64,000 nt of DNA. Origin: Azoarcus sp031546845. GTDB lineage: Bacteria > Pseudomonadota > Gammaproteobacteria > Burkholderiales > Rhodocyclaceae. Position 1 is the first letter of the stretch; each line of letters begins with the position of its first letter. Shown piece after piece: positions 41,113-51,062 of the stretch. A program made the translations under genes and the position numbers. Location of the stretch: assembly GCA_031546845.1 (NCBI GenBank), contig JAVBJT010000006.1:248001-312000 (forward strand), in the 5' to 3' direction. The notes under the pieces are model-generated. The model ran no database searches. It saw only the letters and a program-made list of their open reading frames with translations, and had not been told where the DNA came from.

Positions 41113-41157
41113 AAACAGCGCGCTACAAGGCAAGCGCCGCGCGCTTCGCGCGGCGCT
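41084..41157. other. two strong GC hairpins at the NYN gene 3' end
   Basis: AACCGGCCGGC/GCCGGCCGGTT overlaps the stop codon at 41112. AGCGCCGCGCG/CGCGCGGCGCT follows at about 41133-41157. Neither has a T run. They separate converging transcripts (NYN gene and gdhA) and may slow polymerase or protect the 3' ends. Confidence 0.55.
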
Positions 41158-41172
41158 GCCATCGCATAAAGC

Positions 41173-42516
<1,344 letters not shown>

Positions 42517-42657
42517 CACAGCAGTCCTCTCGCCCACTTTGGGCACACACAAAAGGGGGGTATTTTCGCGTATATCGCCGCGAAAAATGGAAAAAATTTT
42601 GAATGCCTGCAATAGCGCACAAACAAGAAACGCCGCGAAAGCAGAAAAAACAGACAG

Positions 42658-43386
42658 TTATTCGATTTCGATACGCAACTGCGGCGGCTTGCCGCCACGG
42701 CGGATCCGCTCGTTGCGGATCAGATCGGCGACATCGGTGTTCGCCGTCGTCAGCGCCCAATCGTCGGCGGTCAAACCGGCATCGTTGCGTTGATCGAGGT
42801 CGATATCGGTCTTGAGCAGGCGCCGCACCACGTCGATATGCCCATTGCGCGCGGCGAGCATCAGCGCATTGGCCTGATTCGGCGCCAACGCCTTCGGATC
42901 GGCGCCAGCGGCAAGCAGGCGATCCACCAACCCCGCGCGCCCCTCGAACGCCGCGTAATGCAGCGGCGCCCAACCCTCGTTATTGACCTGCGCGCCGCCA
43001 GCGAGCAACGCCTCCACTACTTTGTCATGACCACGCAACACCGCCAGCATCAACGCCGAATCGCCCGCCGAATTACGGTAATTGGCCTTGGCCCGATACT
43101 TCAGCAAGGCTGCGGCTGTTTCCGCGTTGCCCTCGCGGGCGGCCAGAATCAGCAGGGTATTACCTTGCGGATCGACGGTATCTGGATCGAGCCCGCGCTT
43201 GAGCAGATCGACTAAGGACCCCGTATCGCCAAGCCGCGCGGCATTGAGTGCGTCGTCGTAGCTGGCTGCCAGGGCCGGCGCGGCGGAGAAAATGAAACCG
43301 AACAGCGCGAAACCGGCAAGCGCGGTGGAGAAAAAACGGCGTGCGCGGTGGAACAAGGCGTTGCCTGAAAAATTAAATTTGAGCAT
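42658..43386 (-). CDS. exported ankyrin-repeat protein
   Basis: A 242-residue protein. The signal peptide reaches residue about 40 ('FSTALAGFALFGFIFSAAPALA'). Five ankyrin repeats follow, including 'NTLLILAAREGNAETAAALL', 'SALMLAVLRGHDKVVEALL', 'APLHYAAFEGRAGLVDRLL' and 'NALMLAARNGHIDVVRRLL'. It is probably periplasmic. Its ATG lies within the last codons of tatD (14-bp overlap, different frame), so translation is coupled. Similar ankyrin genes close the tatD operon in related bacteria. The partner protein is unknown. Confidence 0.88.
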   Translation of the reverse strand: MLKFNFSGNALFHRARRFFSTALAGFALFGFIFSAAPALAASYDDALNAARLGDTGSLVDLLKRGLDPDTVDPQGNTLLILAAREGNAETAAALLKYRAKANYRNSAGDSALMLAVLRGHDKVVEALLAGGAQVNNEGWAPLHYAAFEGRAGLVDRLLAAGADPKALAPNQANALMLAARNGHIDVVRRLLKTDIDLDQRNDAGLTADDWALTTANTDVADLIRNERIRRGGKPPQLRIEIE

Positions 43387-44143
43387 GACGGAACAGACGG
43401 AAAAAGTTTTCGGTGGTGGCCGTTTCGATGTGCGCCAACGGCACACCGCGCAAACGGGCGATTTCTTCGGCAACATGGACGACCCAGGCAGGCTCGTTGC
43501 TCTTGCCCCGATGCGGCACCGGCGCAAGATAAGGGGCGTCGGTTTCGATCAGCAAGCGATCCAGGGGCACGTAGGCGGCGATTTCTTTCAACGCGACGGC
43601 ATTGCGAAAAGTGACGATGCCGGAAAAAGAAATGTGGAAGCCCAACTCCAGCGCCGCCTCGGCCACCTCGCGCGATTCGGTGAAACAGTGCATCACACCG
43701 CCAGCCTCGTCGGCACGCTCCTCGCGCATCAACCGCATGGTATCGGCGGCCGCGCTACGGGTGTGGACGACAAGCGGCTTGCCACAAGCACGCGCGGCGC
43801 GGATGTGCGTGCGAAAGCGCGCCCGCTGCCACTCCGGCTCATCCTTGTGCCAATGGTAATCCAAGCCAGTTTCGCCAATCGCCACCACGCGCGGATGATC
43901 GGCCAGCGCCACCAGCCGCGCCTCGTCGGGTTCCTCGCAATCGATGTTGTCCGGGTGCACGCCGACCGACGCCCATAAATTGGCATGGCGCTCGGCCAGA
44001 TCGAGCACAGCGGGGAAATCCTCCAGCCGCACGCTGATGCACAGCGCTTGCCCCACATCGTTGGCCGCCATCGCGGCCAGCACCTCCGATTCGCGCTCGC
44101 GCAATCCAGAGAAATCGAGGTGGCAATGGGAATCTACGAACAT
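43373..44143 (-). CDS. tatD: TatD-family metal-dependent deoxyribonuclease
   Basis: A 256-residue TIM-barrel hydrolase. Metal ligands are 'DSHCHLDF', Glu in 'AIGETGLDY', His in 'VVHTRSA', His in 'VMHCFTES' and Asp in 'LIETDAPYLAP'. Family members are 3'-5' exonucleases linked to DNA repair; YcfH-type proteins sit beside holB, as here. ATG 44143 is chosen from the family start ('MFVDSHCHLD'). It follows pilZ by 34 bp. Confidence 0.93.
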   Translation of the reverse strand: MFVDSHCHLDFSGLRERESEVLAAMAANDVGQALCISVRLEDFPAVLDLAERHANLWASVGVHPDNIDCEEPDEARLVALADHPRVVAIGETGLDYHWHKDEPEWQRARFRTHIRAARACGKPLVVHTRSAAADTMRLMREERADEAGGVMHCFTESREVAEAALELGFHISFSGIVTFRNAVALKEIAAYVPLDRLLIETDAPYLAPVPHRGKSNEPAWVVHVAEEIARLRGVPLAHIETATTENFFRLFRHAQI

Positions 44144-44177
44144 GGGGAGTAACGGAAAGCGAACCGTGGAAGCACGC

Positions 44178-44543
44178 TCAGAGCGTATGGGTTGGCCGAT
44201 TGGAGCCAAGGTGGCCGGCAAGGATTTTTTCGATGCGGTCGCGCAACACCTTGCCCGACTCGTCGGACGAAAAATGCACACCCACCCCTTGCGCTTTCCC
44301 GCCTTGCGCGCCGTGCGGCGTAATCCACACCACCGTGCCGGCCACCGGATGCTTGGTCGGGTCTTCCATCAGTTGCAGCAGCATGAAAACATCGTCGCCG
44401 AGGCGATACGCTTTCGGCGTGGGAATAAAAATGCCGCCATTGGCAAGAAACGGCATATACGCGGCATACAACGCCGACTTGGAGTTGATGTTCAACGACA
44501 ACACCCCCGGGCGCGCGGCCTGGGGCTGTGGGGCTGGTTTCAT
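44178..44543 (-). CDS. pilZ: PilZ-domain protein (type IV pilus assembly type)
   Basis: A 121-residue protein. The sequence 'LYAAYMPFLANGGIFIPT' and 'VVWITPHGAQGGKAQGVGVHF' matches the small PilZ proteins encoded after holB in beta- and gammaproteobacteria. The c-di-GMP-binding RxxxR is not evident, as in P. aeruginosa PilZ itself, so it probably acts by protein contact in pilus biogenesis. Its ATG overlaps the holB stop by 4 bp. Confidence 0.92.
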   Translation of the reverse strand: MKPAPQPQAARPGVLSLNINSKSALYAAYMPFLANGGIFIPTPKAYRLGDDVFMLLQLMEDPTKHPVAGTVVWITPHGAQGGKAQGVGVHFSSDESGKVLRDRIEKILAGHLGSNRPTHTL

Positions 44544-45607
44544 GTTCTTGCTCCTGTCGCCATGCGCATGTAACGCAACAGCATATCCTCGATGGCAAGG
44601 CGGGCATTCAGCGGATGCTGGGCCACGCGACGAATTTGGGCGAGCTCATTGTAGCAGCCCACCACGGCAGCCACGCTGGCACGCCCGGCAAGCGCGGCGA
44701 GCATGCGCTCCTGCGCCGGAAAAAACCGCACCCGGCCGCCCAAACGCAACGCGGCCAGATCGCTCACCCAGCGCTGCATCCAGTCGATAAGCTGCGGCAG
44801 GCCAAAGCTGGCGGCAAGCGCCTCTTTCGACTTCAACCAGCTTTCCCACTGACCAGCGAGTTTGAGCGCATCGGCGCCGCCCGGCTGGCTCAGATCGGCA
44901 ACGAAGCGCCGCAGCAGATCGGCCCCGCCCACTGCCGCCAGGCGCTCCGCCGCCAGCGGCGCACCGCCGCAAAGTGCAAGCAGATCGGCGCCGACGGCGG
45001 AATGCGCAGACTGCCAGGCGGCCAATTCCGCCGCCCCCGGACGCGCAAAGGCCCATGCCTGGCAGCGGCTGCGGATCGTCGGCAAAAGCCGGCGTGGCGC
45101 CGACGACAACAGCAAGAAAACGCAGCCGACAGGCGGCTCCTCCAACAGCTTGAGCAAAGCGTTGGCGGTGAACACGTTCATCGCCTCGGCCGGATCGACG
45201 ACAACCACGCGGCGCGTGCCATGATGGCCGGTAACGGTGAGCGCGGCTTGCAAGGCGCGGATCTGCTCGATCACGATCTGGGACGATTTGGCCTTACCCC
45301 CGGCCTCTTTACCATCCGCCCCCTGTTCTCCGCCGTCCTCGCTCATCGCGGCGGCTTCCGCATCCGCCGCCGGCACCACGCGGTAGAAATCCGGGTGGTT
45401 GCCGGACAAACGCCAACGGCACGCTGTGCATCGACCACAGGCATGACCGTCGCCCCCCGGCGCATCGCACAACAGGCGCGCGGCGAGTGCTTCCGCCAAG
45501 TCGCGCTTACCCAAACCCGCCGGGCCGACAAACAGCAGCGCGTGCGGCAAGCGCTCGCCCAGATCGAGCATGCGCGCCCAGCTCGCTTGCATCCACGGCT
45601 GCAGCAT
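44540..45607 (-). CDS. holB: DNA polymerase III delta' subunit
   Basis: A 355-residue clamp-loader subunit. It has the Walker-A-like 'GPAGLGKRDLAEALA', zinc-site cysteines ('CGRCTACRW'), 'ANALLKLLEEPP' and the 'RSRC' arginine-finger motif. A Gly/Glu/Lys-rich insert lies near residues 90-115. It loads the beta clamp with DnaX and HolA. Start ATG 45607 shares one base with the tmk stop (TGATG). Confidence 0.95.
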   Translation of the reverse strand: MLQPWMQASWARMLDLGERLPHALLFVGPAGLGKRDLAEALAARLLCDAPGGDGHACGRCTACRWRLSGNHPDFYRVVPAADAEAAAMSEDGGEQGADGKEAGGKAKSSQIVIEQIRALQAALTVTGHHGTRRVVVVDPAEAMNVFTANALLKLLEEPPVGCVFLLLSSAPRRLLPTIRSRCQAWAFARPGAAELAAWQSAHSAVGADLLALCGGAPLAAERLAAVGGADLLRRFVADLSQPGGADALKLAGQWESWLKSKEALAASFGLPQLIDWMQRWVSDLAALRLGGRVRFFPAQERMLAALAGRASVAAVVGCYNELAQIRRVAQHPLNARLAIEDMLLRYMRMATGART

Positions 45608-46236
45608 CAGAAACAACGCTCCGACACGATGCGCTCGATCTCGGCACGAATCGCCTCGGGCGGCCGATCGGCATCCACCACGCGGATACGTCCGCCGGAA
45701 GCAGCGGCGCGCTCAAGATACGCCTCGCGCACACGGACAAAAAAATCGCGCTGCTCGCGCTCGAAACGGTCGGGATCGACGCCACAAGCCGCTACGCGCG
45801 CCGCCGCCGTGGCCGGCGGCAGATCGAACAATAGCGTCAGATCGGGCTGGAAACCGGGATGCACCCATGCCTCCAGCGCCTCGAATTTAGTACGCGCCAA
45901 ACCCCGCCCGCCAACCTGGTAGGCATAGGTCGCATCGGAAAAACGGTCGCACACTACCCAGCGGCCCGCGGCCAGCGCCGGCAAAATACGCGCCGCCAGG
46001 TGCTCACGGCGGGCGGCGAACATCAGCAGGGCCTCGGTTTCCAGGTCCATCGGCTCATGCAGCACCAATTCGCGCAAACGCTCAGCCAGCGGCGTGCCGC
46101 CAGGCTCGCGCGACTGCTCGACGCCGACGCCGCGCGCATGCAGCATCGCCACCACGGCGGCAATCTGGCTGCTCTTGCCAGCGCCGTCGATGCCTTCAAA
46201 AGTTATGAAGCGCCCACGGGCGCCGGATTCGCTCAA
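45607..46236 (-). CDS. tmk: thymidylate kinase
   Basis: A 209-residue protein. The P loop is 'FEGIDGAGKSSQ', the DRY-like motif is 'VVCDRFSDATYAYQ', and 'REPGGTPLAERLR' binds TMP. It converts dTMP to dTDP. It starts with TTG at 46236 inside the mltG stop (overlap of 4 bp), with GGGAG upstream. It is the middle of a tightly overlapped operon. Confidence 0.96.
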   Translation of the reverse strand: MSESGARGRFITFEGIDGAGKSSQIAAVVAMLHARGVGVEQSREPGGTPLAERLRELVLHEPMDLETEALLMFAARREHLAARILPALAAGRWVVCDRFSDATYAYQVGGRGLARTKFEALEAWVHPGFQPDLTLLFDLPPATAAARVAACGVDPDRFEREQRDFFVRVREAYLERAAASGGRIRVVDADRPPEAIRAEIERIVSERCF

Positions 46237-47246
46237 TGTTCGCTCCCGCCGCGCTGATAACGCTCCACCGCGCGATTGTGATCGTCCAGATTACGTGAAA
46301 ACTCGCTGCTGCCATCGCCGCGCGAAACAAAGTAAAGCAAATCCGTTTTCGGCGGATGCACCGCTGCCAGCAAGGAGTCACGCCCCGGCATGGCGATTGG
46401 CGTCGGCGGCAGGCCGGCGCGCGTGTAAGTGTTCCACGGATGATCGGTGTCGAGGTGCTGCCGGCGCAAGCGCCCGTCGAAATCGCCCAAGCCATAGATC
46501 ACCGTCGGGTCGGTCTGCAAGCGCATACCTATACGCAAGCGATTGACGAACACCGATGCAATCAAGCCGCGATCCCCGGCACGGCCGGTTTCCTTTTCCA
46601 CGATCGAGGCGAGAATCAGAGCCTGGTACGGCGATTCGAGCGGCAGCGACGGATCGCGCGCGGCCCACGCCCGCGTCAGTTGCGCGTTCATCGCCGCGTA
46701 AGCGCGCTTGAACAACGCCAGCGCACTGGAACGCTTGTCGAACAGATAGGTATCGGGGAAGAACAAACCCTCGGGCTGCGTTTCGGTCGCGCCGATGCGC
46801 TGCAACAACTCGCTATCCGACAAACCCACGGTATCGGCTTTCAGGTCGGGGTTCGATTCCACCGCCGCGCGCATCTGGCGAAAATTCCAACCCTCGACCA
46901 ACAGCGCCTCGCCCAGCGACACATCGCCATCGGACAGTTTGAGAATAAGTTGCCACGGCGTTGTACCGGGATGAACCTCGTAGCTGCCGGCCTTGATCAG
47001 ATGCGCCTTGCCGCCCAGGCGGGCCATCCAGTACAGCACCGCCGGTTCCACCTCCACCCCGGCGCGGGCGATGACGGTGGCCGCCTGACGCATGTTGAAA
47101 CCGCGCTCGATGGTAAAGCCCACCGTCTCCGCCGCTAACGGCAGCGCGCGGTAATGCGCGTACCACCACGCCCCACCCGCCGCCGCGCCACATAGGGCGC
47201 ACAACAGCAAAAACAGCAACACAAGGCGGAAGAAGAAACGCTTCAT
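46233..47246 (-). CDS. mltG: endolytic murein transglycosylase MltG
   Basis: A 337-residue protein. A short cytoplasmic N-terminus and one membrane helix (5-30) precede the periplasmic YceG domain with catalytic Glu in 'ASIVEKETG' and the 'NTYTRAGLPPTPIAMPG' segment. It cleaves nascent glycan strands and sets their length. It is first gene of the mltG-tmk-holB-pilZ-tatD-ankyrin operon. Confidence 0.96.
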   Translation of the reverse strand: MKRFFFRLVLLFLLLCALCGAAAGGAWWYAHYRALPLAAETVGFTIERGFNMRQAATVIARAGVEVEPAVLYWMARLGGKAHLIKAGSYEVHPGTTPWQLILKLSDGDVSLGEALLVEGWNFRQMRAAVESNPDLKADTVGLSDSELLQRIGATETQPEGLFFPDTYLFDKRSSALALFKRAYAAMNAQLTRAWAARDPSLPLESPYQALILASIVEKETGRAGDRGLIASVFVNRLRIGMRLQTDPTVIYGLGDFDGRLRRQHLDTDHPWNTYTRAGLPPTPIAMPGRDSLLAAVHPPKTDLLYFVSRGDGSSEFSRNLDDHNRAVERYQRGGSEH

Positions 47247-47353
47247 CGGGAAATCGACAGGGCAAACCGAACACGGCGCCCGCCTCCAAGGTCAAAGGGG
47301 CGAGGAAAAACACAGTACGGGGAAAACGCAATCGGCACCGCGTGGCCGGCCCC

Positions 47354-47359
47354 TATAAT
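47354..47359 (+). promoter_or_regulatory. -10 element TATAAT for ygfZ
   Basis: A perfect TATAAT lies 80 bp before the ygfZ start, in the divergent gap with mltG. No clear -35 lies at 17 bp. Confidence 0.45.
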
Positions 47360-47438
47360 ACTGCATCGCTCCACCCCCTCATCCGTCTTTCATTTTCCCG
47401 ACGCCTCATTCACGCCTCCTGCAAAACACTCCAAAGCC

Positions 47439-48515
47439 ATGACAGCCTGGACCGAATTTCTCACCCACAGCGGCGCCCACCTCGATACCGACGCCCAAAC
47501 TCCCGGCGCGCCCCGTGGCATACACTTCGCCGATCCGCGAACCGAAGCCCGCGCGGTGGTGGCGGGAACCATCGCGGTGCCGCTACTGCACCTCGGTCTG
47601 TTGCACAGCAACGGCGCCGATTCGGCCACATTCCTGCACAACCTGCTGTCGAACGACGTGACCGGACTGAGCGCCGATGGCGTGCAATGGAGCAGCCTCA
47701 ACACCTCGAAGGGGCGCATGCTGGCAAGCCTGCTGCTATGGCCGGAAGAAAGCGGGCACGCCCTGGTCGCCGCCGCCGACCTGCTGCCGGTACTGCACAA
47801 AAAGCTCACGATGTACGTGCTGCGCAGCCGCGTCAAACTCATCGACGGCAGCGCCGATACAGCTCTGATCGGCCTTGCCGGCGCCGATGCGGCCGGTATC
47901 CTCGGCCGCGCCGGCCTGCCGCTGCCACCGGCGGCGATGCGCCAAACGCTGAGCAAAGGCCAACGCGTGCTGCGGCTGAGCGGCGACAACTTCATCGTCG
48001 CCACGCCCACCGGCACCGCCGCCGAATGCTATGCCGCGCTTCTTGCCGCTGGCGCGGCCCGTGCCGGCACCGCCGCCTGGCAACTGGCGATGATCCGCGC
48101 CGGCCTGCCGCAGATCACCGCCGCGACACAAGAAGAGTTCGTCGCCCAGATGCTGAATTACGAACTGATCGGTGGCGTCAGCTTCAAGAAAGGCTGCTAT
48201 CCCGGCCAGGAAATCGTCGCCCGCACACAGTACCTGGGCAAATTGAAGCGGCGGACGTACCGCGTCGCCGGTAGCGGCGATGTTCTGCCCGCACCGAACA
48301 CCGACCTTTACGCCCCCGATTTCGGCGAGCAATCCGTCGGCAAGCTCGTCAATGTCGCCTCTTCGCCCGACAGCGGTTTTGAAGCGCTCGCCGTCATCCG
48401 CAGCAGCAGCGTCGAAACCGGCGACGTGCGCCTCGGCACACCCGACGGCGCGCGCCTGAAAATCCTCGATCTGCCCTACCCACTTCCCGATTCGCCTCCC
48501 GATCCTCAGCCCTAG
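47439..48515 (+). CDS. ygfZ: tRNA-modifying/iron-sulfur protein YgfZ (IbaG-GcvT-like fold)
   Basis: A 358-residue folate-binding protein. The signature 'KGCYPGQEIVARTQYLGKLKRR' contains the conserved Cys of the K-G-C-Y-x-G-Q-E motif. YgfZ supports assembly or repair of certain iron-sulfur enzymes such as MiaB, with tetrahydrofolate. It is divergent from mltG, the usual arrangement in betaproteobacteria. A DUF4936 gene follows by 15 bp. Confidence 0.94.
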   Translation: MTAWTEFLTHSGAHLDTDAQTPGAPRGIHFADPRTEARAVVAGTIAVPLLHLGLLHSNGADSATFLHNLLSNDVTGLSADGVQWSSLNTSKGRMLASLLLWPEESGHALVAAADLLPVLHKKLTMYVLRSRVKLIDGSADTALIGLAGADAAGILGRAGLPLPPAAMRQTLSKGQRVLRLSGDNFIVATPTGTAAECYAALLAAGAARAGTAAWQLAMIRAGLPQITAATQEEFVAQMLNYELIGGVSFKKGCYPGQEIVARTQYLGKLKRRTYRVAGSGDVLPAPNTDLYAPDFGEQSVGKLVNVASSPDSGFEALAVIRSSSVETGDVRLGTPDGARLKILDLPYPLPDSPPDPQP

Positions 48516-48530
48516 CCCTTTGGAGTGCTC

Positions 48531-48836
48531 ATGGACGAGCCCACGCTACCCTTGCACTACTTCGTTTACTACCGCGTGCGCGACGATATCGACGCCGACG
48601 ACGCGCACGCCACCGTACGCGCCATGCAAGCGGCGCTCGCCCGCCGTACCGGCGTCGAAGGCCGGCTGATGGTGCAGGTACACGACGACATCACATGGAT
48701 GGAAATCTATCCCGGCATCGACCACCCGGAAGCCTTCGAAGCCGCATTGGAAGAAGCCGCCACCGCCCACGACGTGGCCGCGCTGGTCGCACCCGGCGCC
48801 GCACGCCATCTTGAGCGCTTTACCGAATGTGTCTGA
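48531..48836 (+). CDS. DUF4936-family protein
   Basis: A 101-residue protein with 'LHYFVYYRVRDD' and 'DITWMEIYPGI', as in DUF4936 proteins that accompany ygfZ in betaproteobacteria. The fold may be a dimeric ferredoxin-like barrel. The function is unknown. ATG 48531 is chosen for the GGAG 6 nt upstream. Its end overlaps the next gene by 10 bp. Confidence 0.82.
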   Translation: MDEPTLPLHYFVYYRVRDDIDADDAHATVRAMQAALARRTGVEGRLMVQVHDDITWMEIYPGIDHPEAFEAALEEAATAHDVAALVAPGAARHLERFTECV

Positions 48837-49627
48837 TCGTCGTCGCCTGGCGCATCCACCCGGATTACCCGCTCGCGGTCGCCGCCAACCGCGATGAGTT
48901 TCTCGACCGCCCGGCCACGCCGGCGCACTGGTGGTCCGACACACCCGACCTGCTCGCCGGGCGCGATCTCGAAGCCGGTGGCACATGGATGGGCCTGACG
49001 CGCCACGGCCGTTTTGCCGCCCTGACCAACTACCGCGACCCTAGCCAACGCCCCGGCGATGGCGCCCCCTCGCGCGGCCTGCTGGTGCGCGACGCCCTGC
49101 TCTCCACCGCCGACACCGCCGGCACGCTGGCCCAGATCGCCACGGACAGCGCCCGTTACGCCGGTTTCAACCTGTTGGTATCCGACGGCGACACGCTCGG
49201 CATTCACGAAAGCACCACCGGCGCGGTCCGCCTGCTCGAACCCGGCATCTACGGCCTGTCGAACCACCTGCTCGACACCCCGTGGCCCAAGGTTCACACC
49301 GCCCGCAAACGCTTCGCCGCCGCCATGCATGACCTGCCCGACACCACAGCCGTACTGGCGCTGCTACGCGACCCGACCCCCTCCGAGGATGCCCACCTGC
49401 CCGAAACCGGCGTCAGCCTGGAGTGGGAGCGCCACCTGTCGCCCGCCTTCATCCGCGCGCCGGCTTACGGCACGCGCTGCTCCAGCCTGATTCTGGCTGG
49501 CAAGGACGGACAAACACTGTTCCACGAATGGACTTGGGAGCATGAGAAAACGCAAGGCGATGTGCGCGACGTCGCACTGCACGGCGAAGTCACCCACCGC
49601 TTCAAGATAACGCGGCACGGAACCTGA
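48827..49627 (+). CDS. NRDE-family (TANGO2-like) protein
   Basis: A 266-residue protein beginning 'MCLIVVAW' with the diagnostic Asn-Arg-Asp-Glu in 'AVAANRDEFLDRP', then 'GGTWMGL' and 'ALTNYRDP'. An N-terminal Cys after Met is typical of Ntn-hydrolase-like folds. Bacterial and eukaryotic TANGO2 members are linked to haem or lipid handling, but the biochemical role is unsettled. Translation is probably coupled to DUF4936 (10-bp overlap). Confidence 0.88.
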   Translation: MCLIVVAWRIHPDYPLAVAANRDEFLDRPATPAHWWSDTPDLLAGRDLEAGGTWMGLTRHGRFAALTNYRDPSQRPGDGAPSRGLLVRDALLSTADTAGTLAQIATDSARYAGFNLLVSDGDTLGIHESTTGAVRLLEPGIYGLSNHLLDTPWPKVHTARKRFAAAMHDLPDTTAVLALLRDPTPSEDAHLPETGVSLEWERHLSPAFIRAPAYGTRCSSLILAGKDGQTLFHEWTWEHEKTQGDVRDVALHGEVTHRFKITRHGT

Positions 49628-49659
49628 ACGCGCTGCCCGGCCAAATTACCCCATCGCAA

Positions 49660-50091
49660 TCAAACCAACGCACGGCGCATGCCGCGATGCGCGATGCCCG
49701 CCTCCATGAACGCCTCGCCCTCTTCGACGAAGCCATGACGGCGGTAAAAATCGACCGCATGCTCCTGCGCATTCAGCATCGCCGCCGGCATGCCCCGCGC
49801 AGCCGCCTCTTGCACCAGGGCCTGTAACACCGCGCCGCCGACGCCCTTACCGCGCCAACGCACATCCACCGCCATGCGGCCGATATGGCCGTCGGGCAGC
49901 AAACGGCCGGTGGCGATCGGCGTTCCATCCGCCGTCTGCGCCAGCGCATGCCGGCACACCGCGTCGAATTCATCCTGCTCCAATTCCGGCGGGACCCCTT
50001 GCTCGACAACGAACACGCGCTCGCGCAACGGCGACGCCAGCAGACGAGCAGCCGCCCAATCCACAACGTGAATCACATAACCCGCATTCAC
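49660..50091 (-). CDS. GNAT-family N-acetyltransferase
   Basis: A 143-residue protein. The acetyl-CoA loop is 'MAVDVRWRGKGVGGAVLQAL', and 'LNAQEHAVDFYRRHGFVEEGEAF' is the typical closing motif. It resembles ElaA-type GNATs. The substrate is unknown. Its start overlaps the L,D-transpeptidase stop by 4 bp, so the two are co-expressed. Confidence 0.9.
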   Translation of the reverse strand: MNAGYVIHVVDWAAARLLASPLRERVFVVEQGVPPELEQDEFDAVCRHALAQTADGTPIATGRLLPDGHIGRMAVDVRWRGKGVGGAVLQALVQEAAARGMPAAMLNAQEHAVDFYRRHGFVEEGEAFMEAGIAHRGMRRALV

Positions 50092-50576
50092 TCACCGATC
50101 TCCACAACGGTACCTACCGCCACCAACTCGAACAACTCCATGACATCGCGATTTCTCATGCGGATGCACCCATGCGAAAGCGGCGTCCCCATCGGCTGAT
50201 CATCGCCCGTGCCATGAATGTAGATATAGCGGCGCATGGAATCGACGCCTCCCAGGCGATTGCGGCCGCACTCCTCGCCGCACAGCCACAAAATGCGCGA
50301 CAAAATCCAATCCCGCTCAGGCTGCGCGGCTGCCAGCGCCTGCGACCACACCTCGCCGGTCGGCCGCCGGCCGCGAAACACCGCACCAGCGGGCGCGCCC
50401 GCGCCGATGCGGGCGCGAATACGATGACGCCCGCGCGGCGTGCACCCGCTCCCCTCGCACTCACCCGCGCCATTGGCCGACGTAGATACCACGTAGCGGC
50501 GAATACAAGCGCCATCGGCGCCGAACAGCTCAAGCCGCTGCCGGGCAAGATCGACACGAATACGCCAGCGAGCCAT
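50088..50576 (-). CDS. L,D-transpeptidase catalytic domain protein without signal peptide
   Basis: A 162-residue protein. The YkuD catalytic motif is complete: 'HGTGDDQPMGTPLSHGCIRM' with nucleophilic Cys and His. It should cross-link or attach to peptidoglycan in the periplasm. Yet the N-terminus 'MARWRIRVDLARQRLEL' leads straight into the domain, with no export signal. Its gene abuts tadA upstream (0 bp) and a GNAT gene downstream. Export may use another route, or the start may be mis-set; the tadA stop leaves no room for a longer N-terminus in frame. Confidence 0.88.
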   Translation of the reverse strand: MARWRIRVDLARQRLELFGADGACIRRYVVSTSANGAGECEGSGCTPRGRHRIRARIGAGAPAGAVFRGRRPTGEVWSQALAAAQPERDWILSRILWLCGEECGRNRLGGVDSMRRYIYIHGTGDDQPMGTPLSHGCIRMRNRDVMELFELVAVGTVVEIGE

Positions 50577-51041
50577 TCAGGCAAGCAAGGTTTTGCCACG
50601 CCGAGCGGCAAAGAAACCGGACAACAACGCGGCGCACTCATCCGCCAACACACCGCCGCTGACCGTGGCATGGTGGTTCAAGCGCGCCTCGCCATACAAA
50701 TCCATCACGCTACCCGCAACGCCCGTTTTCGGATCGGGCGCGCCAAACACCACACGACGGATTCGCGCATGCATGATCGCGCCGGAACACATCGCGCACG
50801 GCTCCAAGGTCACGTACAAATCGCATTCGGGCAGACGATAATTGCGCAAACGCGCGGCCGCATCGCGCAGCGCCATCACCTCGGCATGCGCCGTCGGATC
50901 GTGACGGCCAATCGGCTGATTGAACCCACGCCCGATGATTTCCCCCTCGAACACCACCACCGCGCCCACCGGCACCTCATCGGCCGCGCCGGCGATACGC
51001 GCCTGCGCAAGCGCCTCGCGCATGAAATATTCGTCGTCCAT
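50577..51041 (-). CDS. tadA: tRNA-specific adenosine(34) deaminase TadA
   Basis: A 154-residue protein. The zinc/catalytic motifs are 'HAEVMAL' and 'PCAMCSGAIMHARI'. It converts A34 to inosine in tRNA-Arg(ACG), is essential, and acts in the cytoplasm. ATG 51041 ('MDDEYFMREAL') fits the family start and has GGAA in front; an ATG at 51062 adds seven residues. It is first gene of a three-gene unit with the L,D-transpeptidase and GNAT genes. Confidence 0.94.
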   Translation of the reverse strand: MDDEYFMREALAQARIAGAADEVPVGAVVVFEGEIIGRGFNQPIGRHDPTAHAEVMALRDAAARLRNYRLPECDLYVTLEPCAMCSGAIMHARIRRVVFGAPDPKTGVAGSVMDLYGEARLNHHATVSGGVLADECAALLSGFFAARRGKTLLA

Positions 51042-51062
51042 TTCCGTTCCGTCGCAATGCAT

